Part shown: positions 52,960-61,810 of the stretch, in pieces
Layout: each line of letters starts with the position of its first letter
Numbering within the stretch: position 1 is the first letter of the stretch
From: Chryseobacterium carnipullorum
GTDB taxonomy: Bacteria > Bacteroidota > Bacteroidia > Flavobacteriales > Weeksellaceae
Assembly: GCF_900142785.1 (NCBI RefSeq)
Contig: NZ_FRCD01000016.1
Coordinates: forward strand, 85,949-149,948
DNA: 64,000 bases
Reading direction: 5' to 3'
Made by a program: the position numbers and the translations under genes
The notes under the pieces: model-generated
What the model was told of the DNA's origin: nothing
The model's input: the letters and a program-made list of their open reading frames with translations, nothing else
Database searches by the model: none

Positions 52960-53402
52960 ATGAATATTCCCGTAAGAAATCCTCTGCTTTATAGCCTCCT
53001 CCATTTTTGGCTCGGAATGGTAACGGCGGTTAGTTTTATAGAAACACCTCTTAAATTTCAGGTTCGGGGTGGATTACGCTGGAATTTGCTCTGAAGCTGA
53101 GTCAGCTGGTGTTCGATGCATCCATCAAAACCCAGCTCGTGTTGGCTAGTGCGATGATCCTCATTGCGATCCTAAACCCAAAAACTTCCAGGTGGGTCTG
53201 GCTGAACATCGCAGTGCTGATTCTTATTTTGCTGCTCCAAAAAATATGGATGTTAACAGTAATTGATGCGCGCGTAGATTTGCTCATAAAAGGCGCGCCG
53301 CTTCAGTCTACAGACCTGCACAATGTTTTTATTTATTCGGAAGTGCTTAAATGGATGTTACTCATTACCCTAATAATTTTACAAACTAAAAAAATCAAAA
53401 TA
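52960..53402 (+). pseudogene. Membrane protein with a frameshift
   Basis: From ATG 52960 the frame reads MNIPVRNPLLYSLLHFWLGM, then VTAVSFIETPLKFQ, and stops at 53092-53094 after a G4 tract (53066-53069). With one more G it continues ITLEFALKLSQLVFDASIKT and then membrane helices (LVLASAMILIAILNPK; LNIAVLILILLLQKI; LLITLIILQTK) up to the methyltransferase start. So an about 145-aa, four-span membrane protein is split by a one-base shift, or the read is wrong. Its tail runs in frame into the next gene, giving an artificial fusion from 53109. Confidence 0.55.
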
Positions 53403-54179
53403 ATGAATACCGAAAATATTGATAAAATGTCGGGACACTGGTTGCTCGCAAAAGTCGGAAAGAAAGTTTTACGTCCGGGTGGCAAATATCTCACTCAAAA
53501 GATGCTGCACCACCTGAAAATTTCTGCCACTGACCGTGTGGTCGAATTCGCGCCCGGCCTAGGGTATACTGCTAATTTAGCGCTTCAGCAATATCCCGCT
53601 TCGTATGTCGGAATTGATGCTGACCCTGAGGCGGTAGCTTATTTAAGTAAAACCTTTAAACAGGTGGCTGCACGCTTCGTCCTAGGGAACGCAAGCCAAA
53701 CGGCTATGGAAAATGGGTCTGCAGACAAAGTGTATGGCGAAGCTATGCTGAGCATGCATGCCGATCACAGAAAATCAGAAATAATCAAAGAGGCGCACCG
53801 GATTCTGACCGTTGGTGGTCTATACGCCATCCACGAATTAGGTTTAGCACCGGACAGTTTGGATGAAAACCGAAAAGCCGCTATACAAAAAGAGCTAGCC
53901 TCTGTTATCAAAGTAAACGCCCGTCCTCTCACGGTGAAAGAATGGCGGTCGCTGCTGGAGAAAGAGGGTTTCCGCGTTACTGACGTAGAGACGGCACCAA
54001 TGCATCTGCTGGAACCTGGCAGATTGATCAGTGATGAAGGATTTGGGGGTTTTATGACGATTGTTAGAAATATCATCACCCAACCCGACATACGGTCCCG
54101 GATCAGACAGATGAAAAACGTATTTAAAAAATATGAGGAACATCTCTGCGCAGTTTCCGTTATCGCCCAAAAAATATAA
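53403..54179 (+). CDS. Class I SAM-dependent methyltransferase
   Basis: A 258-aa methyltransferase, started at the ATG at 53403 (MNTENIDKMSGHWLLAKVGK). The frame is also open upstream to 53109 through the tail of the membrane protein, but that part is a different domain, so I treat the fusion as accidental. SAM-binding motifs: RVVEFAPGLGYTANLALQQY (motif I), YVGIDADPEAVAYLSK (acidic residue for the ribose), and YGEAMLSMHADHRKSEIIKE (motif IV). It would act on a small molecule; the substrate is unknown. Co-oriented with the NO genes. Confidence 0.8.
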   Translation: MNTENIDKMSGHWLLAKVGKKVLRPGGKYLTQKMLHHLKISATDRVVEFAPGLGYTANLALQQYPASYVGIDADPEAVAYLSKTFKQVAARFVLGNASQTAMENGSADKVYGEAMLSMHADHRKSEIIKEAHRILTVGGLYAIHELGLAPDSLDENRKAAIQKELASVIKVNARPLTVKEWRSLLEKEGFRVTDVETAPMHLLEPGRLISDEGFGGFMTIVRNIITQPDIRSRIRQMKNVFKKYEEHLCAVSVIAQKI

Positions 54180-54191
54180 AAAACAGTTATT

Positions 54192-54815
54192 ATGAAAAAA
54201 GCTTGGTTTAAAACAGCAGTAGTTCTTCTTTCTCTTAGCCTCACTAGCTGCAAAGAGAACACCCAGAATACCGCCGGAAGTGATCGTAGCGAGGCTATTG
54301 AAGCACAGGGTAATCCTGATATTTCACCCGTCACGTCTTTGCCGAATGTACCTGCACCTGTAAGCGACAGAAAAGCAAAAGAACTCATCGTGAATCTTGA
54401 AGTCATTGAAAAAGTAGGCGAGCTGGCCGACGGTACGCAATATAACTTCTGGACGTTCAACGGAACGGTACCGGGGGCATTTATCCGGGCCAGAACGGAC
54501 GATGAGATTGAACTGCATCTTAAAAATAACGAAAACAACACATTCCCCACAATATTGATCTGAATGATGTAAATGGTCCTGGGGGCGGCACTGGGGGAAG
54601 TTTTGTAGCATCCGGAAAAGACGCGGTTTTTACTTTTACAGCCGCCAGCAACCTTGGGTTATATGTTTACCATTGTACAACAGTACCTGCCGGAATGCAT
54701 ATCGCCAACGGAATGTGTTTATTCGCGCAAAGGTTTACATGCGTTCTAGAAACACGGTCTCAGTGCCGATACGCAGATGACCGCCAACAAAATTAAACAA
54801 CAGATCGAATTATAA
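54192..54815 (+). pseudogene. nirK: Copper nitrite reductase, broken
   Basis: The start encodes a lipoprotein-like signal (VVLLSLSLTSCKEN) and a NirK N-terminal cupredoxin domain: NFWTFNGTVPGAFIRARTDD. The frame stops at 54563 where C4 (54545-54548) would need one more C; then the sequence continues as NirK (NIDLNDVNGPGGG and GLYVYHCTTVPAGMHIANGM, with Cu-ligand Cys, His and Met). After GMC it loses the family pattern; a tail SADTQMTANKIKQQIEL resumes before TAA at 54815. So besides the shift a large internal deletion removed most of the second half. Not a functional reductase. Confidence 0.75.
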
Positions 54816-54832
54816 CCTTTAAATAGTATACA

Positions 54833-55249
54833 ATGAAAAACTTAATTCTTACCACAGCATTCCTGGCCTTTGCGTTAAATTCTTGCGCCGACAAACAGGA
54901 AATAGCCTCCAACCAGCCCGAATCGAATGTCATGATCCCAGAACCGCAAGTCGCTGCTCCCGCTGAGACTGCCGCAAAAACCGAAGCAGCAACTTCCGAA
55001 GCCGACGGCGAAAAACTTCTGGCAGGTATGGACTGTCTTTCGTGTCATAAAGTGGATGCAAAACTCGTGGGGCCTTCTTATCAGGATGTTGCTGCGAAAT
55101 ATTCCGAAGCAGATCTTGATATGCTTGCTCAAAAAGTAATCGAAGGCGGTAAAGGAAACTGGGGCGAAATACCGATGGCACCGCACGCCGGACTCAGCAA
55201 AGACAATGCGCAGAAAATGGTGAGATATATTCTTTCGCTTAAGAAATAA
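54833..55249 (+). CDS. Cytochrome c lipoprotein (c552-like)
   Basis: A 138-aa exported monohaem cytochrome: lipobox (ALNSC), an Ala/Glu/Pro-rich linker (residues 20-58) and a class I cytochrome c domain with GMDCLSCHKVDAKLVGPSYQ (CXXCH) and the axial Met in EIPMAPHAGLSKD. Likely an outer-leaf periplasmic electron donor, perhaps for NirK when that was intact. It lies directly after the broken nirK. Confidence 0.88.
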   Translation: MKNLILTTAFLAFALNSCADKQEIASNQPESNVMIPEPQVAAPAETAAKTEAATSEADGEKLLAGMDCLSCHKVDAKLVGPSYQDVAAKYSEADLDMLAQKVIEGGKGNWGEIPMAPHAGLSKDNAQKMVRYILSLKK

Positions 55250-55293
55250 GCATTAAAAAATTTAAGCTAACAAAACAGATAAAAATATATATT

Positions 55294-56013
55294 ATGAATC
55301 TTAAAACAGATTTTATTGGCGATATCGTTGCACAGGATTTCCGGGCAGCAGCCATATTCAAAAAAAACGGCATTGATTTCTGCTGTAAGGGTGGCAGAAC
55401 CATTGATGAAGCATGCGAAAATAAAAACCTCAATACGCAGCAGATCTATAGCGACATCGAAGCTTTAAGCAGTAATGAGGGCGGTTCTATTGATTTCAAC
55501 AGCTGGCCCTTGGATTTATTGGTAGATTATGTGGAGAAAACGCATCACCGGTATGTGGAAGAAAAAACGCCCATTCTACAGGCTTTTCTTGATAAACTCT
55601 GCAAAGTACATGGTGCGGGACATCCTAAACTTTTTGAGGTCAAAGCCTTATTTGACGGTTCGGCTCACGATCTCAGTGCACATATGAAGAAAGAAGAACT
55701 CATTCTTTTTCCATTCATTAAGCAGATGGTAAAAACAAAGATTGCGGGCGAAGCTCTCGCAACACCTGCTTTCGGAACGGTTGAAAATCCCGTTAATATG
55801 ATGAAGCACGAGCACACCGCAGAAGGCGAGCGCCTGCGCAGTATCGCAGCACTGACAAACGAATATACACCTCCCGCAGATGGCTGCAACACGTTCCGCG
55901 TGACATATGCGATGCTGGAGGATTTTGAAAACGATCTGCACATGCACATTCACCTTGAAAACAATATTCTTTTCCCCAAAGCGATCGATCTGGAACAGGA
56001 ATTAACTGTATAA
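55294..56013 (+). CDS. ric: Di-iron Fe-S cluster repair protein (RIC/ScdA)
   Basis: A 239-aa RIC protein (YtfE/ScdA/DnrN). An N-terminal ScdA_N domain (GDIVAQDFRAAAIFKKNGID, then FCCKGG) precedes a hemerythrin-like four-helix bundle whose His/Glu ligands are visible: EKTHHRYVEEKTP, HDLSAHMKKEELILFPFIKQ, NMMKHEHTAEGERLR and HMHIHLENNILFPKAI. It repairs Fe-S clusters damaged by NO and oxidants, fitting its place beside NorB and the Rrf2 regulator. Length and motif order are normal. Confidence 0.93.
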   Translation: MNLKTDFIGDIVAQDFRAAAIFKKNGIDFCCKGGRTIDEACENKNLNTQQIYSDIEALSSNEGGSIDFNSWPLDLLVDYVEKTHHRYVEEKTPILQAFLDKLCKVHGAGHPKLFEVKALFDGSAHDLSAHMKKEELILFPFIKQMVKTKIAGEALATPAFGTVENPVNMMKHEHTAEGERLRSIAALTNEYTPPADGCNTFRVTYAMLEDFENDLHMHIHLENNILFPKAIDLEQELTV

Positions 56014-56324
56014 TTTAAGCATAAACCTGCTCACGGGTTACTTTGTTGCACCTGTTTTTACGGCGCCTAAATTGACCATAAAATTAGCCCGTTCGATGAG
56101 TTTGTAAGAACGGAGGTAAATCGCGGCGCGGTTCAGGACCATAGAGACGGACGAAATGTGTCGTAAGTCGATCCGTTGGCAGTATTTGGGGTCACATCGC
56201 AGATATTGCACTGGTGATCTTCATTATTGCACGCAAAAACCTGCTGGCCACCGAAAGAAAAAAGATAAGGTTTAACCCAAAAGAACGGTCATTTTTATGG
56301 CTACTCTTTTTATAATGTTAGGAA
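56014..56324 (+). pseudogene. Membrane-protein C-terminal remnant
   Basis: This gap holds a fragment from about 56190 that reads ADIALVIFIIARKNLLATER followed by KKIRFNPKERSFLWLLFL and TAA near 56312, with no start. It looks like the end of a membrane protein. The rest shows no gene. Confidence 0.35.
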
Positions 56325-56777
56325 ATGAAAAGAAACGAAAATTTAATGCTGCTCTCACGGGATCATCATTTTGGTTTGCTCTGCTGCTGGAAAATCAGAG
56401 AAGGCATTAAGAAGAATATTGCTTATGAGCGCATCAGAGATTATGTCATTTATTTTTGGGAGTACCATCTTAGCGACCATTTCGATATCGAAGATAACGT
56501 TCTTCCGGAAGCCCCAGAAGAAAGCCTGCAAAGACAGCTGAACGGCGAGCACGGTGAAATCAGGAAGCTTGTGAAGTGCATCAGTCAGTCCGGCAATCTT
56601 CAGCTTTTATCTGCATTCGCTTCAGCCCTGAAATCTCATATCCGTTTTGAGGAGCGTACCCTCTTTCCGCATTTGGAAGAAATGCTCGGTAACCCCAGCT
56701 TAAATGAAATTGGTAAGCAACTGCGCGACCTTCATAAGCCTTTTGGGGAGGAATATGCCGATGAGTTTTGGAAGTGA
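56325..56777 (+). CDS. Hemerythrin-domain protein
   Basis: A 150-aa cytoplasmic four-helix protein with a hemerythrin-like metal site: LSRDHHFGLLCCWKI, YHLSDHFDIEDNVL, LNGEHGEIRKLVK and HIRFEERTLFPHLEEM. Family members bind O2 or NO, or buffer iron. Its place between RIC and NorB supports an NO-linked role. It has no ScdA_N domain, so it is distinct from RIC. Confidence 0.85.
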   Translation: MKRNENLMLLSRDHHFGLLCCWKIREGIKKNIAYERIRDYVIYFWEYHLSDHFDIEDNVLPEAPEESLQRQLNGEHGEIRKLVKCISQSGNLQLLSAFASALKSHIRFEERTLFPHLEEMLGNPSLNEIGKQLRDLHKPFGEEYADEFWK

Positions 56778-57191
56778 AAAAAGCCGTAGTATACGTTTTT
56801 AAGCAGTAGGTAAATCTTTTTGTGAAGGCGCAGTACCGGGATTTATATCGCTATACGATAGAATCGTGGGGCAGCGGTAATTTAGATATATAATTATTTG
56901 TAAATCCATTAGTTCCGAGTTTAGAATCGTACCTTACAAAAAATACTGACGATGAAAGTAATACCACACACGAATTTAAAAACTAACTTTCAGATTTTGC
57001 AATGCCCCATTGAATTACAATCCGGCTTTGCAACTGGCATCGGTGTGAAACCGATGGATCATTTACGTTCGACATCAAAATGCCACGCCGCTTCCATGCG
57101 ATAAGCTGAACATAATCTCATTTGGCAAAAAACTTCCAGAGCAATTTTAGAACTAATCACTGCATCTATAAACACCAAAATCAACAATCTC
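56778..57191. other. Promoter region of norB, no clear gene
   Basis: About 400 bp before norB. A 50-codon frame from ATG 56952 (MKVIPHTNLKTNFQILQCPI) is open but shows nothing recognisable. I see no hairpin or clear NsrR palindrome. Confidence 0.3.
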
Positions 57192-59465
57192 ATGAATCAA
57201 GAAAGAAAACTATGGATTACGTTTATCCTAATCACAACGATATCGTTGGGAATTCTGGGGTATTACGGCCACGAAATTTATCAGAAGGCACCACCGCTGC
57301 CGGAACGTGTCGTTACTACAACAGGACAGGTAATTTTTGAAGGACAGGACATCAAAGACGGACAGAACGTTTGGCAAAGCATGGGTGGACAAGAAGTTGG
57401 CTCAGTATGGGGACATGGAGCCTACCTTGCGCCGGACTGGACTGCCGACTGGCTTCACCGTGAAGCACTCTATATCTTAAACCGATGGTCAGAAGCAGAA
57501 TACGGAACATCCTATGAAACCCTGGCAAGCGAAAAACAGGCCGGACTGGAACGCAGACTTCAGCTCGAACTCCGTAGAAACACTTACGATCCCCAAACCG
57601 GCGATATCACCGTTACGCCCATGCGCGCCGAAGCCATCGAGTACCTGAATCGCTACTATGCAGGACTCTTTATGGAAAATCCTGAACTGGACGAGCTGCG
57701 AAATAATTATGCCATACCAAAAAACGCGATAAAAGATCCGACACGGATGCGCCAAATGAGCGGATTCTTCTTCTGGGCCACCTGGGCCTGTGTTACAGAA
57801 CGTCCCGACAGCGAAATAAGCTATACGCATAATTGGCCGGCTGAAGAACTGGTGGGGAATAAACCCACAGCCAACCTTCTGATCTGGACCGGTGTCAGCA
57901 TCATTCTGCTTCTCATAGGAGTCGGCGGAATGATCTTGTACCATGCACGGTTGCGCGAGGACCATCTGCCCGAAATGCCTGTTGAAGATCCGTTGATGCG
58001 CCAGGTATTGACCCCTTCCATGCTGGCAATTAAAAAATACATCTGGGTGGTGAGTCTACTGATTCTTATTCAGGTTACCGCAGGGGTAATTACTGCTCAC
58101 TACGGCGTTGAGGGTGATGCCTTCTATGGTTTTGACTTGGCAAGCACACTTCCTTATTCGATCAGCCGGACGTGGCATGTGCAGCTCGGCATATTATGGA
58201 TTGCGACAGCGTGGCTGGCGACAGGTCTTTACATCGCACCCTCAGTTGCAGGAAAAGACCCTAAATATCAAAAGCTTGGCGTCAACTTTCTTTTTATCTG
58301 CATACTCATCATAGTATTGGGTTCTATGGCAGGCCAGTGGATGGGCGTGATGCAAAAACTTGGACTTGAAACCAACTTTTGGTTCGGTCATCAGGGTTAT
58401 GAATATGTTGATCTTGGTAGGTTCTGGCAGATTTTCCTCTGTGTGGGACTGTTCGTATGGCTTGCATTGATGTTCAGACCGCTGATTCCCGTCATAAGAA
58501 GCAAAACCGCAGAGAAAGGGTTACTTACCATGTTTCTTGTCGCTTCCGCAGCCATTGCAATATTCTATGCAGCCGGGCTGATGTGGGACAGACAGACAAA
58601 TCTAGCTATTGCTGAATATTGGCGTTGGTGGGTGGTCCACCTTTGGGTAGAAGGATTCTTCGAAGTTTTTGCTACCGTCGTATCAGCATTCCTTTTTGTC
58701 AGATTGGGATTGCTGCGTACCAAGACAGCCACCCTTACCGTAATCCTCTCCACGGTGATCTTTCTTTCGGGCGGAATTCTGGGAACATTTCACCACCTGT
58801 ATTTCAGTGGAACGCCCACCGCCATCATGGCAATAGGGGCAACATTCAGTGCGCTGGAGGTTGTGCCACTGGTCTTGATAGGTTATGAAGCCTACGAAAA
58901 TTACCGCTTAAGCAAAGCTACGAAATGGCTTGTAGATTATAAGTGGCCCATTTACTGTCTTGTGGCAGTCGCATTTTGGAATTTCTTCGGTGCCGGAATT
59001 TTAGGATTTATTATCAATCCGCCAATAGCGTTATATTACATTCAGGGGTTAAACACCACCTCGGCACATGCCCATGGAGCCTTATTTGGGGTGTACGGAA
59101 TGCTCGGTATCGGTCTTATGCTTTTTACACTCCGTAGCATGTACCGTATACAGAAATGGAATGATAAGCTGATTGGTTTTGCCTTCTGGTCCATTAATAT
59201 CGGACTGATGCTGATGCTCGTCTTGAGCCTGTTGCCAATGGGGATCCTGCAGGCCATTGCCAGTGTAAATAAAGGAATGTGGTATGCCCGCTCTGCGGAG
59301 TTTCTGAAAGGTCCCGGAATGGATAACATCAAATGGCTCCGTATTATTGGCGACACGATTTTTGCCGTCGGACTCTTTGCCTTTGTCTGGTTTGTCTTTT
59401 CACTGAACCGTAAAAAACACTTGAAAGAGCTCCACGCACATGATGACGAATCCCATCATCAGTAA
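57192..59465 (+). CDS. norB: Quinol-dependent nitric oxide reductase (qNOR)
   Basis: A 757-aa single-subunit NO reductase that turns 2 NO into N2O with quinol electrons at the inner membrane. The N-terminal extension (about residues 1-230) is a cytochrome-c-like periplasmic domain without haem (QNVWQSMGGQEVGSVWGHGA), the mark of qNOR. The catalytic core has RTWHVQLGILWIATAW, WWVVHLWVEGFFEVFA with the FeB His and the Glu, GTFHHLYFSGTP with the His pair, and TTSAHAHGALFGVYG with haem ligands. The C-terminus is His-rich. It is full length and appears functional. Confidence 0.95.
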   Translation: MNQERKLWITFILITTISLGILGYYGHEIYQKAPPLPERVVTTTGQVIFEGQDIKDGQNVWQSMGGQEVGSVWGHGAYLAPDWTADWLHREALYILNRWSEAEYGTSYETLASEKQAGLERRLQLELRRNTYDPQTGDITVTPMRAEAIEYLNRYYAGLFMENPELDELRNNYAIPKNAIKDPTRMRQMSGFFFWATWACVTERPDSEISYTHNWPAEELVGNKPTANLLIWTGVSIILLLIGVGGMILYHARLREDHLPEMPVEDPLMRQVLTPSMLAIKKYIWVVSLLILIQVTAGVITAHYGVEGDAFYGFDLASTLPYSISRTWHVQLGILWIATAWLATGLYIAPSVAGKDPKYQKLGVNFLFICILIIVLGSMAGQWMGVMQKLGLETNFWFGHQGYEYVDLGRFWQIFLCVGLFVWLALMFRPLIPVIRSKTAEKGLLTMFLVASAAIAIFYAAGLMWDRQTNLAIAEYWRWWVVHLWVEGFFEVFATVVSAFLFVRLGLLRTKTATLTVILSTVIFLSGGILGTFHHLYFSGTPTAIMAIGATFSALEVVPLVLIGYEAYENYRLSKATKWLVDYKWPIYCLVAVAFWNFFGAGILGFIINPPIALYYIQGLNTTSAHAHGALFGVYGMLGIGLMLFTLRSMYRIQKWNDKLIGFAFWSINIGLMLMLVLSLLPMGILQAIASVNKGMWYARSAEFLKGPGMDNIKWLRIIGDTIFAVGLFAFVWFVFSLNRKKHLKELHAHDDESHHQ

Positions 59466-59492
59466 AAGACCCCGTCAATTCTATTAAACCGT

Positions 59493-59551
59493 CCGGAGTA
59501 TGAATTATCTTAAGTATTTACTTTTGAACTTCATGCTCCCGGTGGTTTTTT
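59493..59551 (+). terminator. Terminator-like hairpin after norB
   Basis: CCGGAG-T-ATGAA (59493-59504) pairs with TTCAT-G-CTCC-CGG (59530-59542), followed by TGGTTTTTT. An alternative smaller hairpin, CCCGGT/ACCGGG, lies over its 3' half. Confidence 0.5.
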
Positions 59552-60026
59552 ATTACCGGGAATCATCTCCTTTTTTTAGGGTTACGCATGCACTTCTGGT
59601 TGATTTAGGGTTGTAAAGATAAGAATCTCAGACGCCCTTTCAGGTATAGATACGTTTTCCTCTTTTATTCTTAATAAGAAATCTGTCGATGCTTGAAGCA
59701 GATATCTTCGAAATCGCAGTTAGTTAATGTCCGAAGGAGTATTAGGTGCTTTTATATGATAAATTTGAATAAATATGAATTCAAATGCCACCCAAGATCT
59801 TATCATCAAAAAAAAATAGCGCAGTTTAATAAGGAGTTGCGTCTTGGCAATCTATCATTTTTTGAGATTGCAATATTATACTAATTATTTCTTAAATATT
59901 CTAAAATGTGTATTTACTCAGGTAGATACTATATAAGATAATATTATTCTACAAAACCGTCATAATTTTTATTAATGGTCTGCTTTATGCTATAATACAG
60001 TAAGTCATTTAAACACCCCATTAAAT
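59552..60026. other. Intergenic region with repeat R13
   Basis: No gene I would support. It holds repeat R13 and the promoter area of the small plus-strand frame at 60027. Confidence 0.4.
59854..59868 (+). repeat. Array repeat R13
   Basis: ATCATTTTTTGAGAT, one substitution (G to A) from the core. It lies 0.4 kb after norB and is the right boundary of the NO island. Confidence 0.7.
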
Positions 60027-60188
60027 ATGAAAAATTCGAATAACTTAGAGAACACATCTGGTATTACAAAAGAAATCGAACGTCAGAAAGCAATTAAAGC
60101 ATTGGAAAAGGCAAAATCATTAAACCGGAAAGTTGTTTTTCTTGCTAAGGGAGCTTCAGGACATGTTAAACCGAATATTTTGTTTTAA
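60027..60188 (+). CDS. Small basic protein, plus-strand module
   Basis: A 53-aa protein, MKNSNNLENTSGITKEIERQ then KAIKALEKAKSLNRKVVFLA, ending GHVKPNILF. It has a Lys-rich amphipathic helix and no membrane segment. It is too short for most gene callers. Reading is plus-strand, against most modules, and it ends 26 bp before R14. Coding quality looks good, but the function is unknown. Confidence 0.45.
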   Translation: MKNSNNLENTSGITKEIERQKAIKALEKAKSLNRKVVFLAKGASGHVKPNILF

Positions 60189-60214
60189 ATAATCAGAAAT
60201 TAAGTATTTTTTTG

Positions 60215-60229
60215 ATCGTTTTTTGAGAT
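60215..60229 (+). repeat. Array repeat R14
   Basis: ATCGTTTTTTGAGAT, perfect core, 99 bp past the 3' end of the third small membrane-protein copy. Confidence 0.8.
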
Positions 60230-60327
60230 TGTAATTTAAAATTTATCAATAAAGAATGTTTATTTAGGAAATAAAATGTGATTTCCAATTTGCGAAAAAT
60301 ATTCAAAATCGAAAACTCCTAAAAACA

Positions 60328-60537
60328 TTACCTATCCTTTAATTTTGAAAAATATTGGTTTCCGATATAAACACTTGCGGAAATTACTAAACCTCTTATG
60401 AACGACCAAAATAATATTTCGTTCAATTTATTGGTCGTATAGTTAATATCATCGTAAAAATTAATTTCCATTAGAAATATAATTACAGTCATTATTAGCG
60501 CACCTAATGAAATTTTTTCTATTCTTTTAAAGTCCAT
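60328..60537 (-). CDS. Small membrane protein, third copy
   Basis: A 69-aa homologue of the tandem copies at 46053 and 46325: MDFKRIEKISLGALIMTVII with NFYDDINYTTNKLNEILFWS and GNQYFSKLKDR at the end. It lies 14 kb from them, again between two array repeats, and its 5' flank ends in the same GAGCTAATAT next to repeat R15. This supports movement or duplication of the module as a unit. Two membrane helices; function unknown. Confidence 0.7.
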   Translation of the reverse strand: MDFKRIEKISLGALIMTVIIFLMEINFYDDINYTTNKLNEILFWSFIRGLVISASVYIGNQYFSKLKDR

Positions 60538-60583
60538 ACTGTATAATATTTAACTATTGTATTAGTTTGTGATGAGCTAATAT

Positions 60584-60598
60584 ATCGTTTTTTGATAT
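60584..60598 (+). repeat. Array repeat R15
   Basis: ATCGTTTTTTGATAT, one substitution (G to T) from the core, 19 bp past the stop of the YhcG-like nuclease gene. Confidence 0.75.
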
Positions 60599-60616
60599 TT
60601 TAAGAGGTTATGTATT

Positions 60617-61612
60617 TTATAAGTTCTGATTATCCAGTTCAAATTTCACTCTGTCTGCCTCTATCAAATTTTTCAGTTCTTTTTCGTCAGGAAGATATGT
60701 TCTGTATTTACTTGCGAAAAGCTTCTCATTTTCTGACATTACGGAGTATTTCACTACTGTTTCATCTTTTTCGGTACATAAAATAATTCCTATTGTGGGA
60801 TTGTCATCGACTCCTTTTTTAAGGTCATTATACATTCTTACATACATATCCATTTGCCCAATGGCTTCGTGAGTCAGCTTATGAGTCTTAAGATCTACAA
60901 GCACAAAGCATTTAAGGTAATAGTTATAAAATACTAGATCTATATAGAAATCTGAAGTATCAGTAACGATATGCTGCTGTCTAGCAACAAATGCAAACCC
61001 TTTCCCTAACTCCATTAAAAATTGCTGAAGATGAGTAATTAAAGCTGATTCTATTTGAGTTTCAGTTTGTGATATGTCTGAAGGAAGTCCTAAGAATTCA
61101 AATATATAAGGGTCTTTAATATAATTGGATATTTCTTTGTTTTCTGATTCCGGAAATTTTAATAATCGTCCTAAATATTGGCTGTCAATGTTTCTTTGAA
61201 GCGTCCTGGTATTCCAGTTTCCTTCAATGGAGTGTTCTATATACTGTATCCTGTGTTCAGTATTTTCAATTCTACTAATAATTCGATAGTGAGTCCAACT
61301 CAATTCGGTACGCACTGCGTTCCAAATTGGAAATGCGATGAAAAAAGCTCGCATATTATTAAGGTTTCTATCATTAAATCCCTTTCCAAATTCTACTGAT
61401 AGATGATTAGCAAGATTCTTCAAGACTGATTTACCATACTTTGCACGAAGTTGACCATTTTGTTCATCCTCAATAATAAGCTGTCCAATTTCCCAATACA
61501 TTTTCAGCAATATAGTATTACTCTTTCTATAAACTTGGTCTTTGGCATCAACAATAATTTTTGCAATGGAACTGTAAAGATCTTGATTAAATTCTGGTGT
61601 CTTTTCTATCAT
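60617..61612 (-). CDS. YhcG/DUF1016-type PD-(D/E)XK nuclease
   Basis: A 331-aa protein of the DUF1016/YhcG family. The N-terminal domain has LKMYWEIGQLIIEDEQNG and LSVEFGKGFNDRNLNNMRAF, then LSWTHYRIISRI. The C-terminal nuclease domain has FYIDLVFYNYYLKCFVLVDL followed by KT, with the catalytic D...D-L-K arrangement, and GQMDMYVRMYNDLKK. Members are linked to defence and recombination loci. It is a single-gene module between R15 and R16. Length is typical. Confidence 0.88.
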   Translation of the reverse strand: MIEKTPEFNQDLYSSIAKIIVDAKDQVYRKSNTILLKMYWEIGQLIIEDEQNGQLRAKYGKSVLKNLANHLSVEFGKGFNDRNLNNMRAFFIAFPIWNAVRTELSWTHYRIISRIENTEHRIQYIEHSIEGNWNTRTLQRNIDSQYLGRLLKFPESENKEISNYIKDPYIFEFLGLPSDISQTETQIESALITHLQQFLMELGKGFAFVARQQHIVTDTSDFYIDLVFYNYYLKCFVLVDLKTHKLTHEAIGQMDMYVRMYNDLKKGVDDNPTIGIILCTEKDETVVKYSVMSENEKLFASKYRTYLPDEKELKNLIEADRVKFELDNQNL

Positions 61613-61737
61613 TTATCAAAATTACAAAATTTACTGTGGGTAGGTTAGCTAACCAAAAGATCATTTTTCAGATTTTATTAATTTATTAACACGCCAAACA
61701 TTCAGCAATTTATTTAGAAAACTAAAATATGATATTA

Positions 61738-61752
61738 ATCGTTTTATGAGAC
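61738..61752 (+). repeat. Array repeat R16 (long-form variant)
   Basis: ATCGTTTTATGAGAC. Its downstream flank to about 61795 (TTTTTATCTACGAAACGTTTC, then GAACGTTTTGCGATGG) matches that of R12 and, less closely, of R7. Confidence 0.75.
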
Positions 61753-61810
61753 AAATTTTTATCTACGAAACGTTTCGAACGTTTTGCGATGGTTGAGTAG
61801 AGGCTATACG

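Noticed and set aside
53109..54179. A genuine fusion of a membrane protein and a methyltransferase
   Set aside because: The first 98 residues complete a broken upstream membrane-protein gene, and the methyltransferase has its own Met and family N-terminus. The fusion is better explained by frame accidents.
59693..59884. Plus-strand frame of 63 codons spanning R13
   Set aside because: It runs through the repeat and shows no recognisable features; poor coding quality.
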